DNA of 64,000 bases from Cokeromyces recurvatus (lineage: Eukaryota; Mucoromycota; Mucoromycetes; Mucorales; Mucoraceae): positions 881,001-945,000 of the forward strand of contig NW_026251387.1 in NCBI RefSeq assembly GCF_025118155.1, read 5' to 3'. The stretch's first letter is position 1, and each line of letters starts with the position of its first letter. Below, one piece after another: positions 27,301-38,967 of this stretch. Both the position numbers and the translations under genes were made by a program. The notes under the pieces were generated by a model. The model did no database searches. It worked only from the letters and a program-made list of their open reading frames with translations, and had not been told where the DNA came from.

Positions 27301-28450
27301 ACAACAGCAAGCAGATGAAATGGTATTTGGGAACAAATAAATGATCCTTGGGTCTCTTCAGTGAAGTTTATCCGTAACCAATTCCTGTTAAAGGCATTAA
27401 TGAAGAACAAAAGCATAAACAAGTTCAACTCAAACGTCTACTTATCGTGAACAAGACAGTTAGAAACACTTCAAAATATTTTTTTAGCAACATTTTTTAT
27501 TTTAATTAAAGTCAAAAAGTTATATAAAGTACTTCTTTTAGTTCTCAAAACTATAGCAGTTTTGATTAACAGGATCAACCACAAGAAGGTAAGAAGTCGT
27601 CTGATCCCAAAAAAAAAGTGTGTGGCAGGCAACCCCAATCACGCCTTAGTAGTTTGTTAGGCAACCCCAAACCAAAACTAAAGCATCTCCCAGATCCACA
27701 GGAGCACTATCTTTAAATTAAAAGCTAGAAGAAAGACCAAGTGTCATTGCAGCTAATACCGGTTAGACCAGTTGGGCGTCCTGACGGGCACTAAAAACAT
27801 CACTGATAATCCAAAAATAATACTCTTGAAGAAAAAAAAAATAACAGCCATTTATAGATATTCATAAAAATTTTCACATTTATAAAATAATCAAGTCGCC
27901 ACAAACCAATCATTTTAGTATATTAGTTAATTGTCAAAAAAGGAAACTGTTTCTATACATCAAGTCCTTAGAAACTGCAAGTTGGCTATCCAATTACATC
28001 TATCTTAATTGCCTCATGCTTTTATATAGTTATTTTACGTTTGGGAAGTCTCATAGTGAAATATCAACGAAAAGAAATAATCAATTTTATTATTCTAATT
28101 TGCATAAAAATCTGACGAAGCTGTCAGCTTGAAAAGAGGTTCATGATAATTCACATAGTCTACGTATTCGTGCAAATCAAAAGAAAAATATGGTATCAAG
28201 GTGGCTGATTGTTTATAAACTGATTATAAAGAGATGCAAGAGTCCAGACTTTATCATAGTGTGAATTTATGGTGCATAGAACTTGTAAACTCGACATCTG
28301 GTTTGAAAAAAGAGATTCACAGTCAACATGACACTATCATTAACAAAGTTATAAAGGATTTATAATTTTTTCGTTATGATATTTAATGTAAATTTTATTT
28401 TATTTTTTTTTTTTTAAAAAAAAAAAATAAAAGTAAATAAATCGCCTTAC
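27301..28450. other. Degenerate repeat-derived spacer
   Basis: GC-richer than flanking spacers. Contains a 12-bp direct repeat AGGCAACCCCAA at about 27626 and 27660 and a conserved-looking stretch near 27768-27792 (GTTAGACCAGTTGGGCGTCC). No intact gene; probably old transposon DNA. Confidence 0.4.
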
Positions 28451-28690
28451 CATGTTCCCTGTGCTGGCACCGCTGGCATTTCTTCTCATAACTTGAGCAA
28501 CACAGCCACTAAAAGCAGTGTAGGCAGCCGTAATTGACACACAACGAGATTTGATGTTTCTGTTCTCAATTTCTCGACTGGTTGCATAGTCACCAATACG
28601 ACCTTTGTACTCACCTACAGCATCACTCCAGAAAGAAAGTTCAGGTCTCTGTAATATTGGGCTCCGTATGTAGTCCAGGTACCAATGTTA
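28451..28690 (-). pseudogene. Orphan exon-like open frame ending at a splice donor
   Basis: The minus strand is open over ~75 codons (RPELSFWSDAVGEYKGRIGD, then YATSREIENRNIKSRCVSIT and a Ser/Gly/Ala end ASGASTGNM) and finishes exactly at a GTAAGG donor. Composition is protein-like and less AT-rich than the surroundings. I find no start or partner exon. It may be part of the N-terminal region of a transposon gene, being next to the Fanzor relic but on the opposite strand. Family unknown. Confidence 0.35.
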
Positions 28691-28909
28691 TGATAATAGT
28701 GGATCAGAAAACTGACAATTTCATACGATTATATTCATACAAGTAACAAATAACGATAAATGTATGTAAAAGGAGATCATCTTGGATCAATAAAGTTCTT
28801 CAGTCAGTTTACATTGAATAAACACTCACACAAGCATCTAGATTAATCCACCGTTTTTGTTTTTTTTTATATCTTTTTTATCTACCGATTCTACAGAATG
28901 AAAACTTAA

Positions 28910-30204
28910 ATGACATCCCCTTTCTCCTATTTTATTGTCATTTATGCTGATACCCATCAATTATTGGTCGAGGCTGTACCAAAACTGACTCACAAAAAAC
29001 TATACAACTTTGATGCTTTATTTGTTGGTCAAGGAAAGAATACCGATGCCGAGATCCCTAAAGCTTTCTTACAATTTAGTAATAAAATGGGAGAAGATTT
29101 TAATAGGCAACAGCAGTTCCCCAACATTCAGTATAGCATACTAATCTCAATAGTCATGTGTAGCTTTGAGACACTTATAGAGAATCATGTTGGAACCAAC
29201 TTCAAGCCAAAAACGTTGCGCTATCTCTTTACGAGGCTTTCTGACACAACTGAATTTCCAGACCTCCCTTTCCGAAATAGTGTCAAACGCGACCTAGCTG
29301 AGCGGGTATATAATGCTATTTGTACCAATCAAGAAATAATTTACCCTGCTAATCTGGAAGTTGCCGACACTCACAAAACCTCAATCAACAATCTTATTGA
29401 TGAATACCACCAAAGATTACATGGCTTGAACCTGACTGAAGCAGATTACTATGCTAGATTACACTCGTATTTGCCGTGGTTATACCATGTTTTAGAAAGA
29501 ATGGAGCAGCAAGTCATCATTCGTGAGCCAATATTGACGCACGCCATCTGATTTCTAATACACCATCAACAAGGACGTGTAACTGGGAAGCTTTGCGATA
29601 TATATTTCAGAACTTTGAGGCAATTAAAGGCTATTACACAACCAGGTTGAAAAAGCTCAAATATCACGGCTATAGAAGAAGCAAGCAAAAAGCATTGACC
29701 GAAATGTGTAAACGGTTGTTTACAGATAGCCAAAAATACCAAGAAGGCAATCCTGATATACAGCAAGCAAATCAGCAAAAGTGGAAACCGTTAGCCCCTA
29801 GAGACAATGCCGGTGAAGCTGAAAGGCCTATTGTAGTGGCGTTTGGTTCTGCTCGGTTCGGTGGGCTTCGTGGGAATGTACCTTCTCCAACAAAGGCATT
29901 CAGAAAAGCTTTGCTAAATTATGTCAAAACAACCAGACGCAGACAGCCAAATTCAAGAAAGTACGTCGTTATGATTGATGAGTATTTCACAAGTCTAATA
30001 TGTCCCAGATGTCATACAAGAAGTACTTCCAACCAACGTGATAACTCCAATATGATGATCCATCCAATTCTCAACTGTCAAACTTGTAATACTCGATGGG
30101 ACAGAGATCACATGGCGAGTCTCAACATACGCTCTATCTTTTTGTATATGGCTGCCAACAACAATAATCGACCTGAAGAGTTTCGGCGGAGTAAGCTATC
30201 TTGA
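28910..30204 (+). pseudogene. Fanzor (eukaryotic TnpB-like) relic lacking RuvC-I
   Basis: Two overlapping frames: 28910-29551 (N-terminal part, 213 aa) and an open frame from about 29530 to 30204. The second part carries a basic helical region (YYTTRLKKLKYHGYRRSKQK) and VVAFGSARFGG. Then come the RuvC-II Glu (VVMIDEYFTS, Glu codon 29980-29982), a four-Cys zinc ribbon (CPRCHTRS ... CQTCNTRW) and the RuvC-III Asp in WDRDHMASLNI (30106-30108). These match the TnpB/Fanzor order of E, CxxC..CxxC and D-x-N/S-A-x-x-I. The RuvC-I D-P-G block expected upstream is absent; ORF1 ends and ORF2 begins where it should sit. Known family role: RNA-guided DNA endonuclease of transposons. This copy should be catalytically dead. 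Confidence 0.8.
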
Positions 30205-30350
30205 TATTAATATAGATTTCATTACCTCATATACTAACAACAATATTATTATTTGTGGAAAAAATAGCCTTAACAATTGAATAACATTATGTCTTGTATA
30301 ACAGCAAGACACCCTATATTTACAGATTAGTTGACCTATTGAAAAAAAAG

Positions 30351-30497
30351 TTTTCATTCGCCCAAAATTTAAAAGTATCTCAATATGTCCTATTTCCGTA
30401 TCGCCGTCCCACTTTCATATCTCTGTCCCATTTTCATAATGGTGTCCTAATTCAATTTTGAAACGACCCGATTTTTTTCTCATTGGCCCAACCTAGT
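30351..30497. repeat. 19-bp-periodic GTCC array, transposon-end-like
   Basis: GTCC(T/C) words start at 30387, 30406, 30425 and 30444, exactly 19 bp apart, each followed by TTTC/TTCA and A/T. Weaker GACCC and GGCCC words follow at 30465 and 30486. The same layout (GG-C-A words every 21-24 bp) makes up the terminal repeat of the DDE element at 59946. Lying 150 bp after the Fanzor stop, it is most likely the right end of the element that carried it. No matching left end was found. Confidence 0.5.
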
Positions 30498-30732
30498 TTC
30501 TTCGACTGTAAAAGGAAATATGGCTATATATTACATAATAACAGGTCATATAATAGATAAATGAAAGGCTTATCTGGTCTGGTCTTTGTGATTTAATTAA
30601 TTTACACATGTATTTTTAGTATTGTATATAACTTTATTATATAAAAGATGGTTAAAATATTTATCCTTCCCTTACTTTATTTCATTTGTGGAATATAATA
30701 AAAAAATTTTTTTTTCTTTCACAAAATTAATA

Positions 30733-31635
30733 ATGTCATTAAAAGAAATTTTAGAAAATCTTGAACATGATGAACAAAACATTCTTAATGATGTTTGGTA
30801 TATAATAGCTGTAAGAATAAAAACAATAATCGTATCAATTTTATTTTATATAATGGGTAGTATTTTATAGGCAGTAGTTATAAGTTCAGTGAACAAGCCA
30901 AACGACATTCAAATTGTTTATCAAGTTATTTCTGATAAAATCGATAAAATGAATCATTTATCAAAAGAAGAAAAGAATCAACTTTTTGCTAAAATTATAT
31001 TAAGATTAAGGGAAGCTATACTTAAGAGTTTTGTTATTATTGGGTTTCCAAAGGTAAATTATTATGCATCAAGTAATAATAATAAAAAAAAATTAACTTT
31101 GCTTGTTATATAAAAGACAATAAATACACTACAACAATTAGCTAATATTACCCCTGATAATATAAAGACATTGCTACCTACAAAGCCAATCAGGTTAGCT
31201 TCATTACTATTAGTATACACGCATATATATACATATACATATTAACAATTATTATCATTGTTATATAGAAATGAAGAGGCATGGTCTGATGTACAAACTG
31301 AACGACAAAGAGGAAAATCATTATTTAGTAATATATATGATAGACATACAGATAAAGTGCTTAAAAATATGTATAATACACATCCTGACTTGGCACAAAC
31401 AGCATTAAATCAATTATATGGACCTATATTAAGTGAAACTTCTATCTTAAACGCTAAGGATACAAGTTTAATAACTGTAGCAGGATTAATGATTCAAGAT
31501 ATACCACTTCAACTTGTAGGTCATAGTCATGGAGCTATTCATAATGGAGCAAGCAAAGATGATTTAATGAGAGTTGAAGCCATTGTTTCTATTTTAGCGG
31601 ACTATTATCAATGCTATTCAATCGCTAAATTATAA
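30733..31635 (+). CDS. Carboxymuconolactone decarboxylase/AhpD-like protein
   Basis: Exons 30733-30810, 30871-31053, 31117-31193 and 31269-31635 give 234 aa. The fold signature is the helical pair REAILKSFVIIGFPKTINTL and the C-terminal half with ETSILNAKDTSLITVAGLMI and GHSHGAIHNGASKDDLMRVE, matching the CMD pattern (LRGALNNGATREELxE). The AhpD catalytic CxxC is absent, and only the His of the family motif is kept, as in many eukaryotic CMD-like proteins. Known members include peroxidase-linked AhpD and gamma-carboxymuconolactone decarboxylase; neither activity can be assigned. No targeting signal seen. Confidence 0.8.
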
Positions 31636-32470
31636 AAAGATCTGCACAACTTTCTTTTTTTTTTATTTAGTGACTTTCCAATTGAAACAAAACAATATTG
31701 TATATATTAAAATACAGTTTGTATCTCAGCAGTTGTCATGGAACTATATAGTCGATATAGTTTTTAATAAACATTATCTACAGTCAGGTACAATAGCAAC
31801 AAATTGGTTACTTGATAAAAGAGTGTCTTTTATTGTCTTTAAATATATTTGAAGATAGATAAATGATTTGCTGTACTTTTGTTTTTTTTTCTTCTAAAAA
31901 AAAGGGGGGAGGGAGGAGGGAAGACAAAACAGACAAGCCCGTACTCACTCATAACTATTGTTACCAAATTAACCCTTACTTATTATGCACATGCAAAACT
32001 CGTTTCCCTCTATTGTATTTTCTAAATAGAAAGAAAAAAAAATTTGCGAATGACAGATTTAAATATTTTTTACTATATTTAGTAAAAGGATATGCATAAA
32101 ATAGAGAATTAAATTAGACACGATTTATATAACACAGGCTTTATTTATGAGAATAAATAAATATCATAGTTAATACGTTATTAGACAGTGAATTACCGTG
32201 CTTATAAAGAAATTCGTTTTTAATATTGCTTTTAGTGTATGTATATATATATATATATATTTTACTTCACATAATAAAGAAAAAAGACATGTCTTAAACG
32301 TAAATTCAATCAAGTTTCAGATGCAACTTGAATTTACAATATTTTTTTTTCTTCCTTTTCCTTTCCTTTCTTTTTTTTTTTCATCTTCTTTCTCTCTTTT
32401 ATTTTACAACTCAGTCTGATAAATCATAAAATTAGAAGAAAAGAAAAGAAAGAAGCCCAGCAAAAGAGTT
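31636..32470. other. Intergenic
   Basis: Spacer between two plus-strand genes with pyrimidine-rich stretch (32340-32400) just upstream of the receptor gene, probably its core promoter/5' UTR. No coding feature. Confidence 0.5.
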
Positions 32471-34295
32471 ATGTTGGCTTTTGAGAAATGGAATCAGTAT
32501 ACATTGGAAACTAGCGTATTTAAATATTCAATAAAGGAGTTTATTGCACTACAAACAACGTCACTTATTACTTCATCTATATCACTTATTGCTTCTATAT
32601 TGATTATTTCTATTTACATCTATATGCTTAAATATTATCGACGTGAAGCAAATCGAGTTTCCTTACGTTGTGTCTTTATGTGTAGTCTATTGGATATTCT
32701 TGACGCTATTATAAATATTATAATAACAAATCAATTTAGTAATTCTCCCTTTTGTAAGGCTGCTGATATTGTTATTGGTTTTCTAAATATTTTAAGCGCT
32801 TCTTTATTGACTCTAGTGGGGTTGAACTTGGTTTTAGTCTTTGTCATAAGTATAAAACGAAGAGACTTGCTGGAAAAATTTTATTATCCATCAGCTATCA
32901 TTTATGCTTCGATTGGTATCTCTTTATCTGTTTATAAAGAAGCTTCGAAGAAGAGTGCTATTAAATATGATGATAACCTTAGTTGTTTGTATTTGATATA
33001 CGTTGAAAGTCGATTAAATCAATTTGACAAATGGGTAAGTAAATAAAATAACTATAGCTAATAATAATAATAAAAGATTATATCATTCATTATCTATTTT
33101 ATAGATGTGCTTTTATGCATTCATTTTCTTTGTTAATATAATCGCTGTTTTATGCTCTATAGTAGCTATAAAGAAACTTATTCATGAACAAAAGTTAGTT
33201 GCTTCTAGAATGGATCCAAATATTCGACCGCAATTATATCAAATAGTTAAAAAAAGACTTAATAATGTATTTACTAAAGTAGTTTTACGTTGTATTATAT
33301 ATCCTCTAGGTAAATATTATTATACTATTTAATGAATCAACAATCTTAAATAACATTTTTTTTTTTTAGTACCTTTTCTTTCAAATATTTTCGGTTTTAT
33401 TTTGCAAATGGTAATCAGCACCTCCTCCAATATTACACCTAGTTTTTCTTTAACTTTGCTAGATACCATGTTTTCTTCAATACAAGGCTTTTTTGTAGCT
33501 GTCGTCTTTTTCACTGATCCTACAATTACTTCTTTTATAAAATCTTCTTTTAAAACGTGTGTGCAGAAATATGTGATTGAATATACTTTAATACCTAAAT
33601 CAACCCTCATTAAGGATGAAACTAATTCGCAAACTATAAATAGTAAATGCATACCAATGTCTCCTCTTTCATTTTATTCTTCAATTCAATCCTCTTCTAC
33701 TTCTCCCTTATCAATTCATTTTATACAATTATCGTCTACTACAGCTCTTAATGTACATGATAATGAATATTCAAGCCCTCATAAGCCTTCTCCTTCTCCT
33801 CCTCCTGATAATAATACATCTTTCAGTAACCGACTATCAATCGCATGGACATCTAGAAAGAGAAAGCAGCAACAACAACAATATATCAAGATGATTCCTA
33901 TGCGAAGACTTAACATCATAATCCCTAATATGAAAGAGAGTATCGAACATCAACGACTAAAAAGAATACTATCAACTCCACCACCTGCATTCATCATTAG
34001 AAAAACTGAAACTAGAAACTTTATGACAACTATTCATGTAAATGATTCAAAGACTGTCTATATACCTTATCGATATCCATGCATTGCCACTTTTATACAT
34101 TTCTTCTTCGTTCATTGCTGTCGTATTCGTTGTTATAACAATGGATTAACTAAAGAAGGAGAAAAGAATTCTAGTGATACTTTTATATGTCTTGAAGACT
34201 TGAAGAAAGAGGATGAAGACATTACTTTTTCCTCTACTCTATTAAATGAAGGAAATCAAGCATCTTCTACTACTCTTTCTATTGTTAGTATTTGA
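32471..34295 (+). CDS. Seven-transmembrane receptor, Git3/fungal cAMP-receptor-like
   Basis: Exons 32471-33034, 33105-33309 and 33370-34295 in phase, 564 aa. Hydrophobic segments: TSLITSSISLIASILIISIY (TM1), CVFMCSLLDILDAIINIIIT (TM2), ADIVIGFLNILSASLLTLVG with LNLVLVFVISIKRR (TM3/4 region), FYYPSAIIYASIGISL, FYAFIFFVNIIAVLCSIVAI (TM5), and two more after KKRLNNVFTKVVLR, namely IIYPLVPFLSNIFGFIL and a last helix IQGFFVAVVFFTDPTI. Long basic intracellular loop and Ser-rich ~230-aa C-terminal tail with a polyQ patch. The layout (NRVSLRCV after TM1, F-DP after TM7) suits fungal nutrient/pheromone-type GPCRs such as Git3. Ligand unknown. Confidence 0.75.
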
Positions 34296-34451
34296 CACTT
34301 TTATTAAATTTCATGTGTTATATTTTTTATAAATAAATATTTTTGTAAATAGAGTAATAAATTATTACAAAGTTGGTCTAGAAATTTAAAATTTTTATGC
34401 TATAGTTTTTTTTTTTTCTTTTTCTTTATTCTTTTTTTTTTTTTTAATAAC

Positions 34452-36618
34452 ATGGGAGACAATAAAATTGCAGCTATTGAAGACATTAACACTATTGTAT
34501 CTCAAGAAGATGTTACTTTTGAACAAGAAAAATATAATGGTCATTCTCTTGAACCACCTACAGTATTAGTTGGAAATACCAATACAAATTATTCAACAAC
34601 TGACTTGTCTAATCCTTCAAATGACACCAATCATGTTAAGGTTCTATATTTTATCATTATAATAAAGTATATCAATATTTATCAATATATGTATATACAT
34701 ATATTATTTTTAGGGGTTTTATAACGTTACAGATTCAGCAGAAGTAGTTGATTTAGTTGTTGATGGTCAATTACCAGATTGGCTAATTGGAGAACACTAT
34801 ACTATTGGTCCTGGTATTTATGATGTTCGTTATACAAGAAAGATTGAAATCGATGGCGTACTTCAAAGCGCAACAGCCGTTTTTACTTTAGGACACTGGT
34901 TTGATGCGTAAAGTTATAAATACATTCAAATATGTATATACATATGTATATAGACGTATTCATCTTTTTTTTTTTAATTACTATTCTTTATAGTCTTCCT
35001 TTGGTAAATCGTTTTGATATCAATGGTGAAAGAAACTCAATAACGTATCGTCATCATTTAACTAACAAAAAATTGTCAGAAAAGATTCGTGATCACCATG
35101 GTTATGCACCAAACTTCCCCGCAGGATTATTTAAAACGAACCCTAATCAAACCATATTAATCAAATTTTTGAATAATGGCAAGACCTTAAAACCTGATCG
35201 TGTGCCTTGTGGACAACGCATCTTACCCTATTTACCTGGTATTGATGGCCGTTTATTTTGTCAAGATTTTGCAAATCATGTACAGTATGATAATAGTTAT
35301 AATAGTAATGATAAAAAGTTGAACTAACAATGCTGCATTAGATTCAAGAATTAGATCCATTTGACTTGAAACCTACTCGTATACAAACATGGAACGAAAT
35401 TAATCCAGATTTTAAGGGGTACAGTTCTTGTTCTAATGGTCAATTTGATGTAGAGACAGGAGAATACATTAACTTTACAATGGAAATTGGTTATCGATCT
35501 ACAAAATATCATTTCTTTTCTATTACTGAACAAAATCCTAAAGGAGAACTAATTGCCACCATTTGGAATGCTCCTACAGGTTGGATTAATAACTTTGCAT
35601 TAACACCTCATTATATTGTCATGGTGATTCATCCCATGTTAGCCAACTCAGGGGCAGTCAAATTTGCTTGGTCAGAGAGTATCCTTGATTCTTTCAATTT
35701 TTATCCTTCAGAGCCGACCCTATTTTATGTTATTAATCGTAAAGAAAAGGACGTGATTGCATGCTATCGTTCTGATGCTACTTTCTCTTTTAACCAAGTG
35801 AACGCCTTTGAGGATATTCATGGCAATATTGTAATCGATATAGTTTGTTATGAAGATGATACAATCGCTTCACAACTATCAACCGAAAACTTGCGCCATC
35901 CTGAAAAGATGGGTCGTTTAGCGTTTTCAGAAGTGAGACGATATATATTAAACCATCCTGAACATGAGGCACACTCAATTTATGTAGCTAATAACTCCTT
36001 TATACCTTCCACTACCTCCATTACCTCTCGTATCGGTTCCATTTGGAATTATGTGACAGGTGGATCTAATGCTCGAGAAAATGCGACTGGAGCAAGTGGA
36101 TGGCATGCTTGGATCCCAGTAATTAGTTATCAGAAACTAATTGAGACTACATTGGAGTTACCTCAAGTAAATCCTCATTATAAAATGAAGCCATATTCAT
36201 TTGTTTATGGACTTGGTTTTAGTGCTGATAGTTCCATTCAAGAAGGAAAAATTTGGGATAGTATTATTAAAATTGTAAGTTATATATATATGTATATAGT
36301 CTTGTACTAATATATGACTTATAGGATATAAATAATCATACTGTTTTAGCTTCTTGGCATGAAGAGAATTGTTATCCAAGTCAAGCACAATTTGTTCCTA
36401 GACCAACCAGTAAAACATCCGTAGGAGAAGAAGATAAAGCATCAACTAACGCAGAAGATGCAGGTGTCTTAATAAGTATTGTAATGGATTCTGCACGTTC
36501 CACTTCTTTCCTTTTAGTATTAGATGCTAAAGATCTTAGTGTGGTTGCTAGAGTTGAATTGAACAAATTGATTCCTCTTAGTTTTGCACAAGGAAGTCAT
36601 AGAGCAAGACAAACTTAA
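34452..36618 (+). CDS. Carotenoid cleavage oxygenase family protein, probably inactive
   Basis: Exons 34452-34640, 34714-34907, 34994-35279, 35342-36274 and 36325-36618 in phase, 631 aa. Family landmarks are intact: LPDWLIGEHYTIGPGIYDV, FTLGHWFDALPLVNRF, FDVETGEYINF, FALTPHYIVMV, VNAFEDIHGNIVIDIV and a C-terminal FLLVLDAKDLSVVARVEL. Known family: seven-bladed propeller that binds ferrous iron by four His and cleaves carotenoids; in Mucorales it makes trisporoid precursors. Here all four ligand positions look substituted: Asn255 (SCSNGQFD), Asn306 (GWINNFALT), Asn374/Gln375 (FNQVNAFE) and Gln623 (SFAQGSH). A second-shell Glu is Gln554 (CYPSQAQFV). The gene is otherwise undamaged, suggesting a selected non-catalytic role. 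Confidence 0.92.
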
Positions 36619-37098
36619 CTTTTCCTTGTTCGACTTTCTGTACCCACACACACACATACACACACACACATACATACCTTCACCCTCACTCCTTATGTAA
36701 AACTATTGCCATTCTCTCCTCATCCCTCCTATTCGTTCTCCCCCCCCCTTTTTTTTACGAAAAAGAAAAAAGAAATAAAACATTTTATCCTATAAATGTA
36801 TTTAATAATTTTTCATTTCTTATTCTGTTTTTGGGTACCATATATTGATGGAATACATATACATATATAAATATAAAGAAAAAAAATTTTTTTTCCTTGT
36901 TTATGTATGTTTTCTCTAAAAGAAAAAAAAAGGATTAGCCTTTCTTTTCCAAGTGCTTTTATTAACAAAGTAAGTTTAATAAATGTATAGTATATAGACT
37001 AATGTTAACCTTTCTTTTTCATTTCTCTCTCTTCTACTCCTTTTTTCTTTTCTTTTTCTTTTTCTTTTCTTTTCCTTTTTTTTATAAAAAAAAGTATT
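36619..37098. other. Intergenic
   Basis: Holds a (CA)n tract at about 36649-36674 and a pyrimidine-rich stretch leading to the rhomboid gene start. No coding feature. Confidence 0.5.
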
Positions 37099-38725
37099 AT
37101 GTTTCCCTTTCATAAATCAACGGTACTAACAGATTCCGTAGTAGCATCCCTTTCACCCACAGTATCTAATTATAATACAAAATTAAACCATGTAAAGATC
37201 ACTAAAAAACGGTCTACCTCTACACAGCCAGAAGAGGACACATTTATCATTATGCCCTTTGATGAAGCAAGCTTGACGGTGGATGAGTTAGCCAACAAAC
37301 ATAGTCCTTCATATCATCTCTCCTCCTCACCAACGAGCAATGTAGTATCATTTATGCATCATCATTCATCAGAAGAAAAACAAATGAATACATGTTCTTC
37401 TTCTTCTTCTTCTACTACTACTACTGCTGACGCTACTGTTGTTAAATCACAACAACGCCTTCATTGGCTTTTATCCAGTCATTATTGGGGACCCTTTTCG
37501 ACCGTCAAACACTGGCCTCTCTTTACATACATTACCGTACTCTTGAACATCCTTCTCTTTTCTGGTGAATTACTATTGAGCCGACAAAATACAGGAGAAT
37601 TCTTTGAGCTAGAACCGTTTAATTACATGTTGGGACCCTCTATGGAGATCATGGTTCAAGTTGGAGCTCGTTTCCCACCATGCATGAGACCTATTGAATC
37701 AATGCCATTTGATGCTCGTTATGTCTGTCTTCATACAATTGCTGCTTCCTCTAAAAGAACAGCAACAACAACAACAACAACAACACCAGGTTCGCCCTTG
37801 TATTTATTAGATCCTGTGATTGATTTAGCAGACCCTCACATTGTCGCCAACTCTACTTGTTCATTAGCTACCATCTGTGGTATGTCTACCTTTCATTTAT
37901 CACAAATTCCAGATCAAAAATATCGTTTATTCACTCCTTTATTTATTCATACGGGACTTGTTCATCTATTTATCAATTTGACTATCCTATGTTGGTTTGG
38001 AATCAAAGTGGAAAAAGTCATGAATTCCTTGAGATTTATGATACTCTATATTGGTGCGGGTATCTTTGGACATGCACTTGGGGCTAACTTTGCACCAGCA
38101 ACAACACGTAAGAAGAAGAGAAGGAGGAAGGAATACATATATGAATTCTAACATTTATTTATTGGTGATGATGGGAAGGAAAGATAGCTTTTTTAGGATT
38201 TAGTAGCTCTTTATTTGGTTTAATAGGATTTTTATATGTTGATTTATTTATTCATTGGAAACGATTAGAACAAGCAATTCGATATATGATTAAGTTGTTA
38301 CTAGGGACTGCATTCAGTTTTATACTTGGATTGTTACCTGGGTAACTTGCAAAAAAAAAAAAAAAAAAAAAAAAAGAAAAGTTTATCTATTTTTAATACA
38401 AATTAATTTGTAGAGTCGATAATTTTTCACATTTAGGCGGGTTAGTTGCAGGTATCTTATTGAGTTTATTTTTATCAAATATTGGCAGCAGGAAGATAGG
38501 CTATAGTCGACGAATTGGAATTTACTTGATAAGGTTTCTATCTTTATGCTTATATGGGGCACTTTTGGCTTTATTGATACATCATTTTGATACAAGTAAA
38601 ATAGATGAGGTATGTAATTATAAGAAGTAGACCATATAAATAATGAGCTTATTTATATCAATCTATAGGAGTGTCCCTATTGTAGATATATTTCTTGTTT
38701 ACCAATGAATGGATTCTGTGATTAA
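37099..38725 (+). CDS. Rhomboid intramembrane serine protease
   Basis: Exons 37099-38107, 38188-38341, 38414-38609 and 38669-38725, 471 aa. A ~135-aa Ser/Thr-rich cytosolic N-terminus precedes TM1 (LFTYITVLLNILLFSGELLL). A large loop follows, then the rhomboid core: LFTPLFIHTGLVHLFINLTI (His/Asn of TM2), AGIFGHALGANFAPATT, the catalytic Ser in PFLGFSSSLFGLIGF (GxS), LLLGTAFSFILGLLPG, and the catalytic His in DNFSHLGGLVAGILLS. The last exon adds EECPYCRYISCLPMNGFCD, a Cys-rich tail like the one in plant/animal secretory-pathway rhomboids. Ser/His dyad is present, so activity is expected; substrates unknown. The second loop residue is Ser rather than the usual Gly after the catalytic Ser. Confidence 0.92.
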
Positions 38726-38828
38726 AAGATAATCGTATATTGATTAATATGAGATGTTATTAGTATGATTTATTATTACTTTTATATATAATTTAGATGC
38801 TTGCTGAATGAGGAGGATGATAATTGGA

Positions 38829-38853
38829 AGTAGGGTAGGGTAGGGTAGGGGGT
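38829..38853. repeat. TAGGG repeat
   Basis: Three to four tandem TAGGG units followed by GGTAGG in the spacer between the rhomboid and KH genes, with a (TAA)n tract at 38912-38942 next to it. Telomere-like but short and of 5-bp period. Confidence 0.5.
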
Positions 38854-38910
38854 AGGAGGAGCCCATATAAGAGTTTTAGAGTGGAATTACAGAAAGTTGG
38901 AGTGAAAGAT

Positions 38911-38943
<33 letters not shown>

Positions 38944-38967
38944 CTATTATATCTGTGTATGTTGCTT

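Noticed and set aside
27768..27792. tRNA- or SINE-like stretch
   Set aside because: No cloverleaf, A-box or B-box pair could be drawn around it.
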